From NCBI GenBank assembly GCA_030018645.1, contig JASEHX010000030.1, forward strand, positions 1 to 12,603: DNA of 12,603 nt, written 5' to 3'. This document shows, in pieces, positions 1 to 6,346 of this stretch (position 1 is its first letter; every line of letters starts with the position of its first letter). The stretch is from Candidatus Margulisiibacteriota bacterium. GTDB lineage: Bacteria; Margulisbacteria; WOR-1; O2-12-FULL-45-9. Both the position numbers and the translations under genes were made by a program. Under the pieces are notes generated by a model. It did not search any database. It was not told the DNA's origin and saw nothing but the letters and a program-made list of their open reading frames with translations.

Positions 1-55
1 AAATCCGGACATTTTCATCTTGCTAAGAACCGGACATTTTCACTTTGCCTTGACA
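1..55. mobile_element. Probable terminus of an insertion sequence (multiple terminal repeats)
   Basis: Two direct repeats, at 5-23 and 30-48, begin CCGGACATTTTCA and match at 17 of 19 positions, with a 25-bp period. They are followed by TTGACA at 50-55. Short repeats of this kind, stacked just inside an end, are typical of the multiple terminal repeats of IS21-like and related integrase-core elements. No transposase is visible, so the body of the element would lie to the left of the window. The array starts 5 nt past the stop codon of the gspF-like gene, which may therefore be the last gene before the insertion. The assignment is inferred from the repeat layout and from memory of similar ends. 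A small unrelated intergenic repeat is the alternative. Confidence 0.5.
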
Positions 56-59
56 TAGC

Positions 60-1289
60 TCACTTAAACAAGCTCATCAAATTCCACATCGGTAAAAAGA
101 TACCCAAAGCAAAAATAAGCACGCCAATACCCATGATAAAGATAAGGATCGGCTCCAGCAGGATCATAAGATTGGCAATGGTATAATCGGCCTCTTCATC
201 AAAATACTCGGCGCTTTTGGCCAGCATATTCTCCAGCGTTCCTGATTTCTCGCCAATGGCCGCCATGTGCACGGCTGAAATAGGAAAGACCGGGAACTCG
301 CGCATGCTGTCGGAGAGCGAAACGCCGCTGATCACCTTTTCACGAATCTTAATGATGGCATCGGCAATGACCGCGTTATCGGCCGTATTAGCCGTAATCT
401 CCAGTCCGCTGACAATGGATATCCCGCTGCTGATCATAGCCGAAAGCATGGTGAAAAAGCGCGCCAGCGAAACTTTGGTAATCAACAAGCCAAAGACCGG
501 CATTTTTAGGAAAAGTTGATCAATATTATACCGGCCGGCTGACGTTGAATGATAAAAGCGATAGGCAAAGTAAATCACAATACAGATAATTACTATCAGC
601 CACCAGTAATTGGTAAATGCAAGATTAATTCCCAGCAGAAATCTCGTCGGCAGGGGAAGCTCGGTCTTGAAGGCGCTAAAAACCGCCTTAAACTTTGGGA
701 TAATCGCGGTTATCGCAAAAATACCGGCCAAGCACAGCACCCCTAATAAAACTGCCGGGTAACGGAACGCACCGTGCAGTTTCATTTTGAGTTTAGCTTC
801 CTTTTCCAGAAAAGCGGCGATTTTTTTGAGCACTTCATCCATCGCTCCCGCCCTTTCCCCTGCCGCCACCATCGCCACTGTTAGATTGGAAAAAATATTG
901 GGAAACTTGGCCAGTGCTCCCGAAAAAGTGGCTCCGCCGGCGACATCGGTCCGGATTTTAATAATAACTTCTTTGATCTTTTCTTTATTGAATTGCTCCT
1001 CGAGCGCAGTTAATGATTCAAAAAGGGACACCCCCGCCGAAAAAAGGGCGGACAATTGGCGGAAAAAGAGCATAATTTCCCGCTGACCAACCCGGGAAAA
1101 TGGTTTCAGGTATTGGTGCAAACCTAATGTTTTGGTAAAATCCGGCCAATTTAACTTTTCACTTATATTGACGGGGGTAAACCCTTTAGCCGTTAAGCTG
1201 GCATACACTTCTTCCGCGGAAGATGCTTCAATTTCATCCTCAAATGGAGCCCCTTTTTCATTAACGGCCTTATATTTAAACTTTGTCAA
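60..1289 (-). CDS. gspF: Type II secretion / type IV pilus inner-membrane platform protein (GspF/PilC family)
   Basis: This is the polytopic inner-membrane platform that couples the GspE/PilB ATPase to pilin or pseudopilin movement. The 409-residue length is normal for the family. Two T2SF domains are visible. The first runs from about 72 to 190, with FFRQLSALFSAGVSL and the AAGERAGAMDEVL motif at 142-154. The second runs from about 275 to 395, with RFFTMLSAMISSGISI and AAIGEKSGTLENML at 343-356. Hydrophobic segments lie at about 177-199, 228-246 and 375-400; the last follows the usual LEP motif. The start is TTG (1287-1289), two codons after an in-frame TAA, so no longer form is possible. 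No strong Shine-Dalgarno is seen. The start overlaps the end of the upstream ATPase gene by 14 nt, which implies translational coupling. Whether it serves a pilus (pilC) or a secretion system cannot be decided here, because no pilin or secretin gene is in view. Confidence 0.93.
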   Translation of the reverse strand: MTKFKYKAVNEKGAPFEDEIEASSAEEVYASLTAKGFTPVNISEKLNWPDFTKTLGLHQYLKPFSRVGQREIMLFFRQLSALFSAGVSLFESLTALEEQFNKEKIKEVIIKIRTDVAGGATFSGALAKFPNIFSNLTVAMVAAGERAGAMDEVLKKIAAFLEKEAKLKMKLHGAFRYPAVLLGVLCLAGIFAITAIIPKFKAVFSAFKTELPLPTRFLLGINLAFTNYWWLIVIICIVIYFAYRFYHSTSAGRYNIDQLFLKMPVFGLLITKVSLARFFTMLSAMISSGISIVSGLEITANTADNAVIADAIIKIREKVISGVSLSDSMREFPVFPISAVHMAAIGEKSGTLENMLAKSAEYFDEEADYTIANLMILLEPILIFIMGIGVLIFALGIFLPMWNLMSLFK

Positions 1290-2778
1290 GTTCAGTTACC
1301 CGCAGGACCTCATCAAGGGTAGTGACGCCGGCTTTAACTTTTTCAATCCCGTCGTCATACAGTGTTTTCATGCCGTGTTCAACAGCATACCTGCTTATTT
1401 CGTCGGCAGAAGCTTTATCGGTTACCATTTTGCGGATATTCTCGTCCGGCAGGAGAAGTTCAAAGATGCCGATCCGGCCGCGATAGCCGGTCTCTTTACA
1501 GGCCTTACAGCCCTTGCCGCGGCAAAGATGTTTGATATCCGGGAATTGCTTCTTTAAATTATCGGGAACGGCAATCTTTTCCAGGCATTTTTTGCAGATG
1601 GTGCGGACCAAGCGCTGTGCCAGCACGGCCTCAACCGATGAAGAAATGAGAAACGGTTCAACCCCCATGTCAATCAAACGGGTCAGCGCTCCAGGAGCAT
1701 CATTCGTGTGCAGGGTCGAGAACACCAAATGGCCGGTCAAAGAAGATTGGATGGCAATGGAAGCCGTCTCTAAATCGCGGATTTCGCCGATGAGAATAAC
1801 ATTGGGGTCTTGGCGCAGGATTGATCGCAGAGCTGAAGCAAAAGTTAAACCGGCTTTAACATTAACCTGCGATTGCGTTACTCCCGGCAATTCATATTCA
1901 ATGGGATCTTCAACCGTGATAATATTCAATTCTTTGCTGTTAACTTCGGATAATGCCGAATATAATGTAGTGGTCTTGCCGGAACCGGTTGGTCCGGTGA
2001 CCAAAACAATGCCATGCGGCTTATGGATAATTTTTTGGAATTTTTCCAAATTTTCCGGCGAAAAACCAATTTCGGCTAATTTATAGACCATGGCCGATTT
2101 GTCAAGGATGCGCATGACCACTTTTTCGCCGTGCGAAGACGGCAGGCTGGAAATACGCAAGTCAACTTTTTTACCCGCCTGGTCAATTTCAAAACGGCCG
2201 TCCTGCGGAATGCGCGATTCGGCAATATTCATGCTGGCTAACACTTTAATTCTGGTGACAACTGGGGCAAGCATGTGAACCGGCAATTTTAACTCTTCAT
2301 GCAGCAGCCCATCGACTCGATAGCGCACCCGCACATCGCCGACTTCGGGCTCAATGTGGATATCGGATGCCCGCTCCCGAACGGCTTGGTTAATGATTAC
2401 ATCCACTAGTTTCATTACCGGCGCGTCAACCGCGGTGGCAACGCGCGCCATTGCCCCTTCCGGCGGCCGATAATCTTTGATTACCGCATCCACTACCCCC
2501 GCAATACCATAATGCTCGGTAATGGCATCCTGGATATCCGGCATGCCGGCCTTGACGGTTGAAACATCCATTTTTATAGCGGAGCGCAGTTCATCCATTG
2601 CGACAATATCTTTGGGATCTGCCATCGCTACCGTCAAGGTATTGCCGACCTTAAACAAAGGAAGCACAAGATGCTTTTGCGCCAAAATAGCCGGGACTAA
2701 CTTTATGACTTGGGGATCAACAGCATAGCTGGATAAATCAATTTCTGGGATCTCCTGCAAAGGTTTCTTGTCGGCCAT
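1276..2778 (-). CDS. gspE: Type II secretion / type IV pilus assembly ATPase (GspE/PilB family)
   Basis: This is the cytoplasmic hexameric ATPase that powers pilus or pseudopilus assembly. The 500 residues show, in order: a GspE/MshE N-terminal domain (about 20-130); the N2 region, with ASDIHIEP near 137-144; Walker A GPTGSGKT at 262-269; an Asp box (VEDPIEYE near 289-296); Walker B ILIGEIRD at 318-325; and a His box (GHLVFSTLHTNDA, 339-351). A zinc-binding tetracysteine is present at C395, C398, C424 and C427. That motif is typical of assembly ATPases and absent from PilT-type retraction ATPases. The ATG at 2776-2778 has AAGGA five nt upstream, contained within the end of the receiver gene, whose stop lies 1 nt away. 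The gene overlaps the gspF-like gene downstream, so ATPase and membrane partner are co-expressed. The pilB and gspE names are interchangeable on this evidence. Confidence 0.95.
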   Translation of the reverse strand: MADKKPLQEIPEIDLSSYAVDPQVIKLVPAILAQKHLVLPLFKVGNTLTVAMADPKDIVAMDELRSAIKMDVSTVKAGMPDIQDAITEHYGIAGVVDAVIKDYRPPEGAMARVATAVDAPVMKLVDVIINQAVRERASDIHIEPEVGDVRVRYRVDGLLHEELKLPVHMLAPVVTRIKVLASMNIAESRIPQDGRFEIDQAGKKVDLRISSLPSSHGEKVVMRILDKSAMVYKLAEIGFSPENLEKFQKIIHKPHGIVLVTGPTGSGKTTTLYSALSEVNSKELNIITVEDPIEYELPGVTQSQVNVKAGLTFASALRSILRQDPNVILIGEIRDLETASIAIQSSLTGHLVFSTLHTNDAPGALTRLIDMGVEPFLISSSVEAVLAQRLVRTICKKCLEKIAVPDNLKKQFPDIKHLCRGKGCKACKETGYRGRIGIFELLLPDENIRKMVTDKASADEISRYAVEHGMKTLYDDGIEKVKAGVTTLDEVLRVTELDKV

Positions 2779-2779
2779 A

Positions 2780-3148
2780 TTAATCCTTGATCAGCTCTTT
2801 TACTTTGCCCAATAACTTATTCATTTCAAACGGCTTGGGAAAATAGGCATCAGCGCCTACTCCTTCGCCCGTTTTGCCGTTGGTCTCTTCTGAAAGGGAA
2901 GTGAACAAAATGATAGGAATCTTCTTAAATTTCTGATCAAATTTAAGCAATCGGCAAACTTTGAAGCCGTCCATTTGCGGCAGCATGACATCGAGGATAA
3001 CTAAATCGGGAGAATCATGATGGACTTGATTTAAGGCCGCGACCCCGTCATTGACATACCCGGTTTCATACCCCAGCTCTTTTAATTGGATGGCCAACAG
3101 ATCGGCAACTGCCTTATCATCATCAACAATTAATATTTTCTTGGCCAT
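2780..3148 (-). CDS. Stand-alone response regulator receiver (CheY/PilH-like)
   Basis: This is a single-domain phosphoacceptor protein of 122 residues with no output domain. The catalytic set is complete: acidic pair D9/D10 (IVDDD), phosphoacceptor D53 in the VILDVMLPQMDG segment, T83 (LFTS) and K105 (PKPF). The last 15 residues form the usual terminal helix, so nothing has been truncated. The start ATG (3146-3148) has AGGA seven nt upstream. The gene ends 1 nt before the GspE/PilB ATPase gene, and the ATPase's Shine-Dalgarno lies inside its last codons. By analogy with PilG/PilH and with CheY-like proteins that control pilus motors, it probably relays a kinase signal to the motor encoded next to it. 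That role is inferred from position alone, and the cognate kinase is not in the window. Confidence 0.92.
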   Translation of the reverse strand: MAKKILIVDDDKAVADLLAIQLKELGYETGYVNDGVAALNQVHHDSPDLVILDVMLPQMDGFKVCRLLKFDQKFKKIPIILFTSLSEETNGKTGEGVGADAYFPKPFEMNKLLGKVKELIKD

Positions 3149-3155
3149 GGCTAAA

Positions 3156-3239
3156 TCCTAACAAATATTTCTCTACATAGCAAATTCTCTCTCCCAGGGT
3201 GAGGGCGGGAGAAGCTCATCGTCTTAGCAAATATTTCTC
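3156..3239. repeat. Imperfect hairpin repeat flanked by 18-bp direct repeats
   Basis: Between the PHP gene and the receiver gene, positions 3156-3173 and 3222-3239 match at 16 of 18 bases, sharing CAAATATTTCTC exactly. A partial third copy, TAGCAAAT plus TCTC, sits at about 3178-3190. Between them is a short imperfect stem, TCTCCC near 3190-3195 pairing with GGGAGA near 3207-3212, with GGGTGAGGG in the loop. GGGTGAGGG and GGGAGAAG also occur in the larger palindrome at 6158-6335, so this looks like a fragment of the same repeat family. The right-hand copy encodes the last residues of the PHP protein. The hairpin could act as a weak terminator or an RNA-stability element, but no U-run follows it. 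Confidence 0.5.
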
Positions 3240-3926
3240 AATCTTCTCAAACGAAGTATTTACGATCTGCTCTTCACCTAATCCGGCTTCCTTAACCAAT
3301 TCAATGGCTTTATCAAACACGCCCAACATGGGAGAAATATGCGAATCGGAACCTATTACCACCCTCCAATTTTGCTTCTTAACCTCTTTAGCAAAAGCCA
3401 GACATCTATCCCAACTGCCAGGACGGCTGTAAACAAAAGAACTATTATTGATTTCAATGACAACGCCGCGCGCTTTAGCCGCCGCAACCGTTTCTTTAAC
3501 ATTAATGGGATATTTGGGATTGCCGGGATGGGCTATTATATTTATCCTTGGGTTCCGCAGGGCTTTAACTAAAACTTCCGTATTTTTCTCTTCCCCGCCG
3601 TTTTCATAGCCGCAGCGCGGATGCATAGCTGTCATGACAATATCTAATTTATCTAAGTCCTCATCAGAAAGATCTAATGTTCCTTCGCTATTAGTTATAT
3701 TAGCTTCAATCCCACGGAAAATCCGAATTCCATCCAAGTATTCGGGAACCATCCCCATGTTGGAGAAATAATAATAGTGCGGTGCGCCGGGCATGGCCGG
3801 ACCATGGTCGGCAATAGCAAAAGCCGGCAGTCCAATTTTTTTGGCTTGAGCGGCGTATTCTTCCAAGGTTGAGTAGGCATGGCCGGAAGAAAGAGTATGG
3901 ACGTGCAAATCGGCAATTAGCTTCAT
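3216..3926 (-). CDS. PHP-domain metal-dependent phosphoesterase (YcdX-like)
   Basis: This 236-residue protein belongs to the PHP (polymerase and histidinol phosphatase) family and most resembles YcdX-type phosphatases, which use a three-metal centre. All expected metal ligands are visible: H8 and H10 (DLHVHT), H16, D40-H41 (IADHG), E74 (GIEAN), H102 (MHPR), H133 (IAHPG), and D194 with H196 (GSDSH). Spacing and length agree with a complete single-domain enzyme. The substrate cannot be read from the sequence. Candidates are small phosphate esters or nucleotides; a histidinol phosphatase role is less likely without his genes nearby. The ATG overlaps the yebC stop as ATGA, so translation is coupled. 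The C-terminus (KYLLRR) lies within one copy of an 18-bp direct repeat, so the natural end of the protein may have been altered by a repeat insertion. Confidence 0.88.
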   Translation of the reverse strand: MKLIADLHVHTLSSGHAYSTLEEYAAQAKKIGLPAFAIADHGPAMPGAPHYYYFSNMGMVPEYLDGIRIFRGIEANITNSEGTLDLSDEDLDKLDIVMTAMHPRCGYENGGEEKNTEVLVKALRNPRINIIAHPGNPKYPINVKETVAAAKARGVVIEINNSSFVYSRPGSWDRCLAFAKEVKKQNWRVVIGSDSHISPMLGVFDKAIELVKEAGLGEEQIVNTSFEKIEKYLLRR

Positions 3927-4675
3927 GGCAGTTTGGAGATCCGCTCCATTTCTGCGTCGGAAATATCAAAGTTGGCATGGACGGCTTGCACATCATCATT
4001 ATCTTCTAAACTGCTGACCAGTTTTATTACTTTTTGCGCATCTTCGCCAACTACTTTCACCGTAGTCAACGGGATCATGGTTACTTCGGCAGAAGTTGGG
4101 TTAAACCCTCTGGTTTTTAGAGCATCGCGGACTTGTTCAAAATTTTCTGGAGTGGTAAGCACGGCAATGGTGCTTTCTTCCGATAAAACATCTTCGGCTC
4201 CCGCATCAATGGCCGCCATCGTTAGATCCTCTTCGCTGACAGTATGTTTATCAAAAACAATACTGCCCTTCTTTTTAAATAAATAGGAAACACAACCGGA
4301 AGACCCCATACTGCCTCCGCCCTTTTCCAGAACACTGCGGATTTCCCCCACCGTGCGGTTGCGGTTATCGGTCATGGCTTCAATCATGATGGCCACCCCT
4401 CCCTGCCCATAGCCCTCGTACATAACTTCTTCCATGACGGCGCCGCCGCCGCCAGTTCCTTTATCAACCGCCCGTTTAATATTGTCATTGGGCATATTAG
4501 CTTCTTTAGCTTTATCGATGGCTAGACGCAAACGAGGATTGCCGGCCGGGTCACCGCCGCCAATCCGGGCGGCCGTCGTGATTTCCTTGATAATTTTGGT
4601 AAAAACTTTCCCGCGCGCCGCATCAGTCTTGGCTTTTTTATGCTTAATCGTCGCCCATTTAGAGTGGCCGGACAT
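3923..4675 (-). CDS. yebC: YebC/PmpR/TACO1-family translation or transcription regulator
   Basis: The protein is a clear YebC-family member of 250 residues. It has the hallmark N-terminus MSGHSKWATIKHKKAKTDA, the central GGGAVMEEVMYEGYGQGG segment, TDNRNRTV, and the SSLEDNDDVQAVHANFD C-terminus. The family was first described as DNA-binding regulators. More recent work on bacterial YebC proteins and mitochondrial TACO1 supports a role at the ribosome in relieving stalls at proline-rich stretches. I choose ATG 4673-4675 as the start because it gives the canonical MSGHSKW beginning and has a strong Shine-Dalgarno. An in-frame ATG at 4702 would add nine residues (MKRILGGNP) that are not typical of the family. 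The gene overlaps the thyX end by 17 nt and the PHP start by 4 nt. Confidence 0.95.
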   Translation of the reverse strand: MSGHSKWATIKHKKAKTDAARGKVFTKIIKEITTAARIGGGDPAGNPRLRLAIDKAKEANMPNDNIKRAVDKGTGGGGAVMEEVMYEGYGQGGVAIMIEAMTDNRNRTVGEIRSVLEKGGGSMGSSGCVSYLFKKKGSIVFDKHTVSEEDLTMAAIDAGAEDVLSEESTIAVLTTPENFEQVRDALKTRGFNPTSAEVTMIPLTTVKVVGEDAQKVIKLVSSLEDNDDVQAVHANFDISDAEMERISKLP

Positions 4676-6056
4676 TGGGTTCCCTCCCAAAATGCGCTTC
4701 AAATATCTGCGGATATTTATCCTTGCCGCCGATAAAGAGCATGGCTAGCGGCATAACCTTCTTGGCCCCAGCCGTCATCGCCGCGCTTAAATGCTGGATA
4801 TCCCATTGGGCATGGACGTCTTCCCGCAAGCGGGAGAAATGATAAAGTTCACGAGCATTGATTTTTACTAAAACCCGGCGGCGATGGGCATTGGTTAATA
4901 CATATTGGGCCGCTAAGGAATTATATTGATTAATTTTTACAAAGGCATCATTTGTAATTTTAACAATTTTGCCAAATTCTTTTTCCGCTCCAGCTTTTTT
5001 AACGGCCGGCGGCATGGTCGCCCCTAAGGCTGGATTGTAATTTTGAACAGTAAGGCTCATCATTCGGTGGCGTTTTAACTGCCCAAAACAGGCGGCAGAT
5101 ACTACCAGATCAAAAGTAAGATCAATAAATTCAAACTCGCGCAACGGTCGATCATAAAATTCAGCGTATTTAAAACAGCTTTCAATTAACCTTATCTTTG
5201 CTCGCTTCCCCATCTTCTTTGCCAGCACCAAACAATCTTTATACGGAAGCTGTTTAGCAGTATGCAGCAGCGCCGCAACTAAAATCTCATCCGCCGCCTT
5301 CGTATAATTCACCAATCCCACACCCTTTCCCTCCACAGGCCTCCATGGGCCCTTTATCGCCTCTCCCATTGTCTTATATGTTAATCGGTCGTAATCATTC
5401 GCCTCCGCAAACAAAATAATCGACGGAGCAATAGCATGCGCCAGCCCATACATTTTCCGGCCCAATTGCTGGATTTCGGAGGATGGATTAGAGGCGAAGC
5501 GGCGGAAAGCAAATTCCAGGTTGCGGGCATTAATGGTTAATCCTAATTGGCCATAGGTAGCTAGCGAAGTAACATAGCGGGCATCTTCGGGTTCAACTCC
5601 TTTGCCAATCAACAACTGATAAAAATCGTTTTGCTGCTTTATAGTACCAATAAATAAAGCTTCCACTTTTGTTCCCTTAATCTCATCCGGAACTAGATAG
5701 TTATCTTCTAACTTCTGGTAGCGCTGGGATTTTTCGGTATAAGAACAAAGGCGGAATTTTTCGATTTCTTCCAGCGCCAAGCGGGAGACATCGATGATAT
5801 CAAAATTGAAGACCGCATGTTCAGCTATTGAATGATGCCCCATCTTGAAGATAATCGCTGAATTAGATTTGCGGGCTTTTTCCACTTCTTGGCGGGCAGC
5901 CGCGCGCAGTTCATCAATCGGCCGGGGATCGCGGGAAATGCGGGCATAGGAAGCGGATAGCGTTTCTGGGGTTACATCCTGACGGGAGCGGCTGGTCTTT
6001 TTTAAATCTTCAATTACTTCGGTATCAACGTTATAGCCGGCCAATAATACTTTCAT
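4659..6056 (-). CDS. thyX: Tandem-domain ThyX-family protein (FAD-dependent thymidylate synthase-like)
   Basis: ThyX makes dTMP from dUMP using methylene-tetrahydrofolate, NADPH and FAD. The usual protein is about 220-250 residues; this one has 465 and reads as two ThyX-like halves. The N half has HHSIAEHAVFNFD (74-86) and a degenerate motif KFRLCSYTEKSQRY (100-113), in which RHR has become KFR but the S105/E108/S110/R112 positions are kept. It ends with NARNLEFAFRRF (176-187). The C half lacks the HxxxxEH segment but has intact RHRMMS (329-334), followed by N339 and N341 where Ser and Arg are expected. Its C-terminal NARELYHFSRLREDVHAQWDIQ (399-421 region) is close to the canonical ThyX end. 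The first residues, MKVLLAGYNVD, follow directly on a promoter-like -10, and no Shine-Dalgarno is present. It is the first gene of the left operon. The family is clear; catalytic activity as a thymidylate synthase is likely but unproven. Confidence 0.85.
   Translation of the reverse strand: MKVLLAGYNVDTEVIEDLKKTSRSRQDVTPETLSASYARISRDPRPIDELRAAARQEVEKARKSNSAIIFKMGHHSIAEHAVFNFDIIDVSRLALEEIEKFRLCSYTEKSQRYQKLEDNYLVPDEIKGTKVEALFIGTIKQQNDFYQLLIGKGVEPEDARYVTSLATYGQLGLTINARNLEFAFRRFASNPSSEIQQLGRKMYGLAHAIAPSIILFAEANDYDRLTYKTMGEAIKGPWRPVEGKGVGLVNYTKAADEILVAALLHTAKQLPYKDCLVLAKKMGKRAKIRLIESCFKYAEFYDRPLREFEFIDLTFDLVVSAACFGQLKRHRMMSLTVQNYNPALGATMPPAVKKAGAEKEFGKIVKITNDAFVKINQYNSLAAQYVLTNAHRRRVLVKINARELYHFSRLREDVHAQWDIQHLSAAMTAGAKKVMPLAMLFIGGKDKYPQIFEAHFGREPNVRPL
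4683..4687 (-). promoter_or_regulatory. Ribosome binding site that decides the yebC start
   Basis: GGAGG, inside the longer run GGGAGGG, lies seven nt upstream of the ATG at 4673-4675 and within the last codons of thyX. It favours the internal ATG over the longer reading frame that opens at 4702. Confidence 0.8.
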
Positions 6057-6065
6057 TATAGATTA

Positions 6066-6074
6066 ATTTTACCA
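6066..6074 (-). promoter_or_regulatory. Extended -10 promoter for the thyX operon, probably leaderless
   Basis: Reading the minus strand, TGGTAAAAT gives an extended -10 (TGn plus TAAAAT, five of six matches to TATAAT) at 6074-6066. No good -35 stands 16-18 bp upstream, which an extended -10 tolerates. Initiation about 7 nt downstream would fall near 6059, three or four nt before the ATG at 6054-6056. With no Shine-Dalgarno in front of thyX, this points to a leaderless mRNA. A perfect TATAAT also overlaps the ATG (6055-6060) but would start transcription inside the gene. Confidence 0.4.
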
Positions 6075-6081
6075 TATGCGG

Positions 6082-6109
6082 TTGCATTTCGCGATAAAAG
6101 GCCTATAAT
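6082..6109 (+). promoter_or_regulatory. Sigma70-type promoter on the plus strand
   Basis: TTGCAT at 6082-6087 and a perfect TATAAT at 6104-6109 are separated by 16 bp. The predicted start, near 6115-6117, is followed at once by a strong Shine-Dalgarno (GGAGG, 6121-6125) and an ATG at 6131 with five nt spacing. This is the only plus-strand promoter in the window that leads to a start codon in such good order. It lies back to back with the thyX promoter. Confidence 0.65.
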
Positions 6110-6130
6110 TTCTAACAACGGGAGGAAATT

Positions 6131-6313
6131 ATGAAAAAATTATATGTTGGTCATTATCCTTCACCCTTATCCCTCATCCGCTTGCGCAATAAATTCGCAT
6201 CTTCTCCCAAAGGGAGAAGGTATCTTTTGCTTCTTTGCAATACTACCCTCTCCCCCCTCTGTCCGCCGAAGTCCGAAGGACGAAGGGGGATGGGAGAGGG
6301 TGCATATATTTAA
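6131..6313 (+). pseudogene. Short ORF with a good start site, probably a truncated RRM-protein gene
   Basis: A 60-codon frame starts at an ATG behind a strong promoter and GGAGG. Its first residues, MKKLYVGHYP, resemble the beginning of small bacterial RRM RNA-binding proteins (MKKLYVGNLPYS, the RNP2 strand). From about codon 10 the sequence becomes the palindromic repeat at 6158-6335, and the translation (proline, serine and arginine rich, with no domain) follows the repeat rather than any protein family. The simplest reading is that a real small gene lost all but its first codons when the repeat arrived or was left by a deletion. No RRM remainder is seen on the far side, where mutS ends at 6347. 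Alternatives are a functional 60-residue peptide or a short regulatory RNA. The RRM likeness rests on about seven residues. Confidence 0.35.
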
Positions 6314-6335
6314 CCAGGCGGGTGAGGGATAAAAG
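6158..6335. repeat. Nested palindromic intergenic repeat (three stem-loops)
   Basis: The outer arms TTATCCCTCATCCGC (6167-6181) and GCGGGTGAGGGATAA (6318-6332) are complementary at 14 of 15 positions. Inside them are two hairpins. One is CTTCTCCC at 6201-6208 paired with GGGAGAAG at 6212-6219 around an AAA loop. The other is a long imperfect one at 6245-6301 with arms ACCCTCTCCC and GGGAGAGGGT. A small GTCC-GAA-GGAC stem at 6271-6281 lies near its centre. The whole reads as a compact mobile or REP-like element between the ends of mutS and the plus-strand short ORF. It may end transcription or protect mRNA 3' ends for mutS, though no clear U-run follows on the minus strand. Words from it recur at 3190-3214. 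Confidence 0.7.
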
Positions 6336-6346
6336 CGCAACTTTAC

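Noticed and set aside
50..78. A full outward promoter from the TTGACA at the left-edge element.
   Set aside because: The hexamer is a perfect -35, but the bases 16-18 further on (around CTCATC) do not resemble a -10. It would only run antisense to the gspF-like gene.
252..263. Possibility that this window holds a CRISPR, toxin-antitoxin or other defence system.
   Set aside because: No spaced repeat array, no nuclease, helicase or toxin-like small gene pair was found on either strand. All intact genes belong to known housekeeping or pilus/secretion families. The coordinates given are nominal.
1514..2086. A 190-codon plus-strand frame inside the GspE/PilB ATPase gene.
   Set aside because: It is antisense to the Walker A, Walker B and cysteine-motif coding region. 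Its composition follows the codon pattern of the real gene, and no promoter was seen.
4676..4702. A nine-residue longer N-terminus for YebC (MKRILGGNP).
   Set aside because: The family starts at MSGHSKW or MAGHSKW, and a strong ribosome site sits right before that inner ATG. The extra codons are the thyX tail in another frame.
6245..6301. A classical rho-independent terminator for the mutS operon.
   Set aside because: The hairpin is strong, but no U-run follows it on the minus strand. It fits a palindromic repeat better, though it may still hinder transcription.
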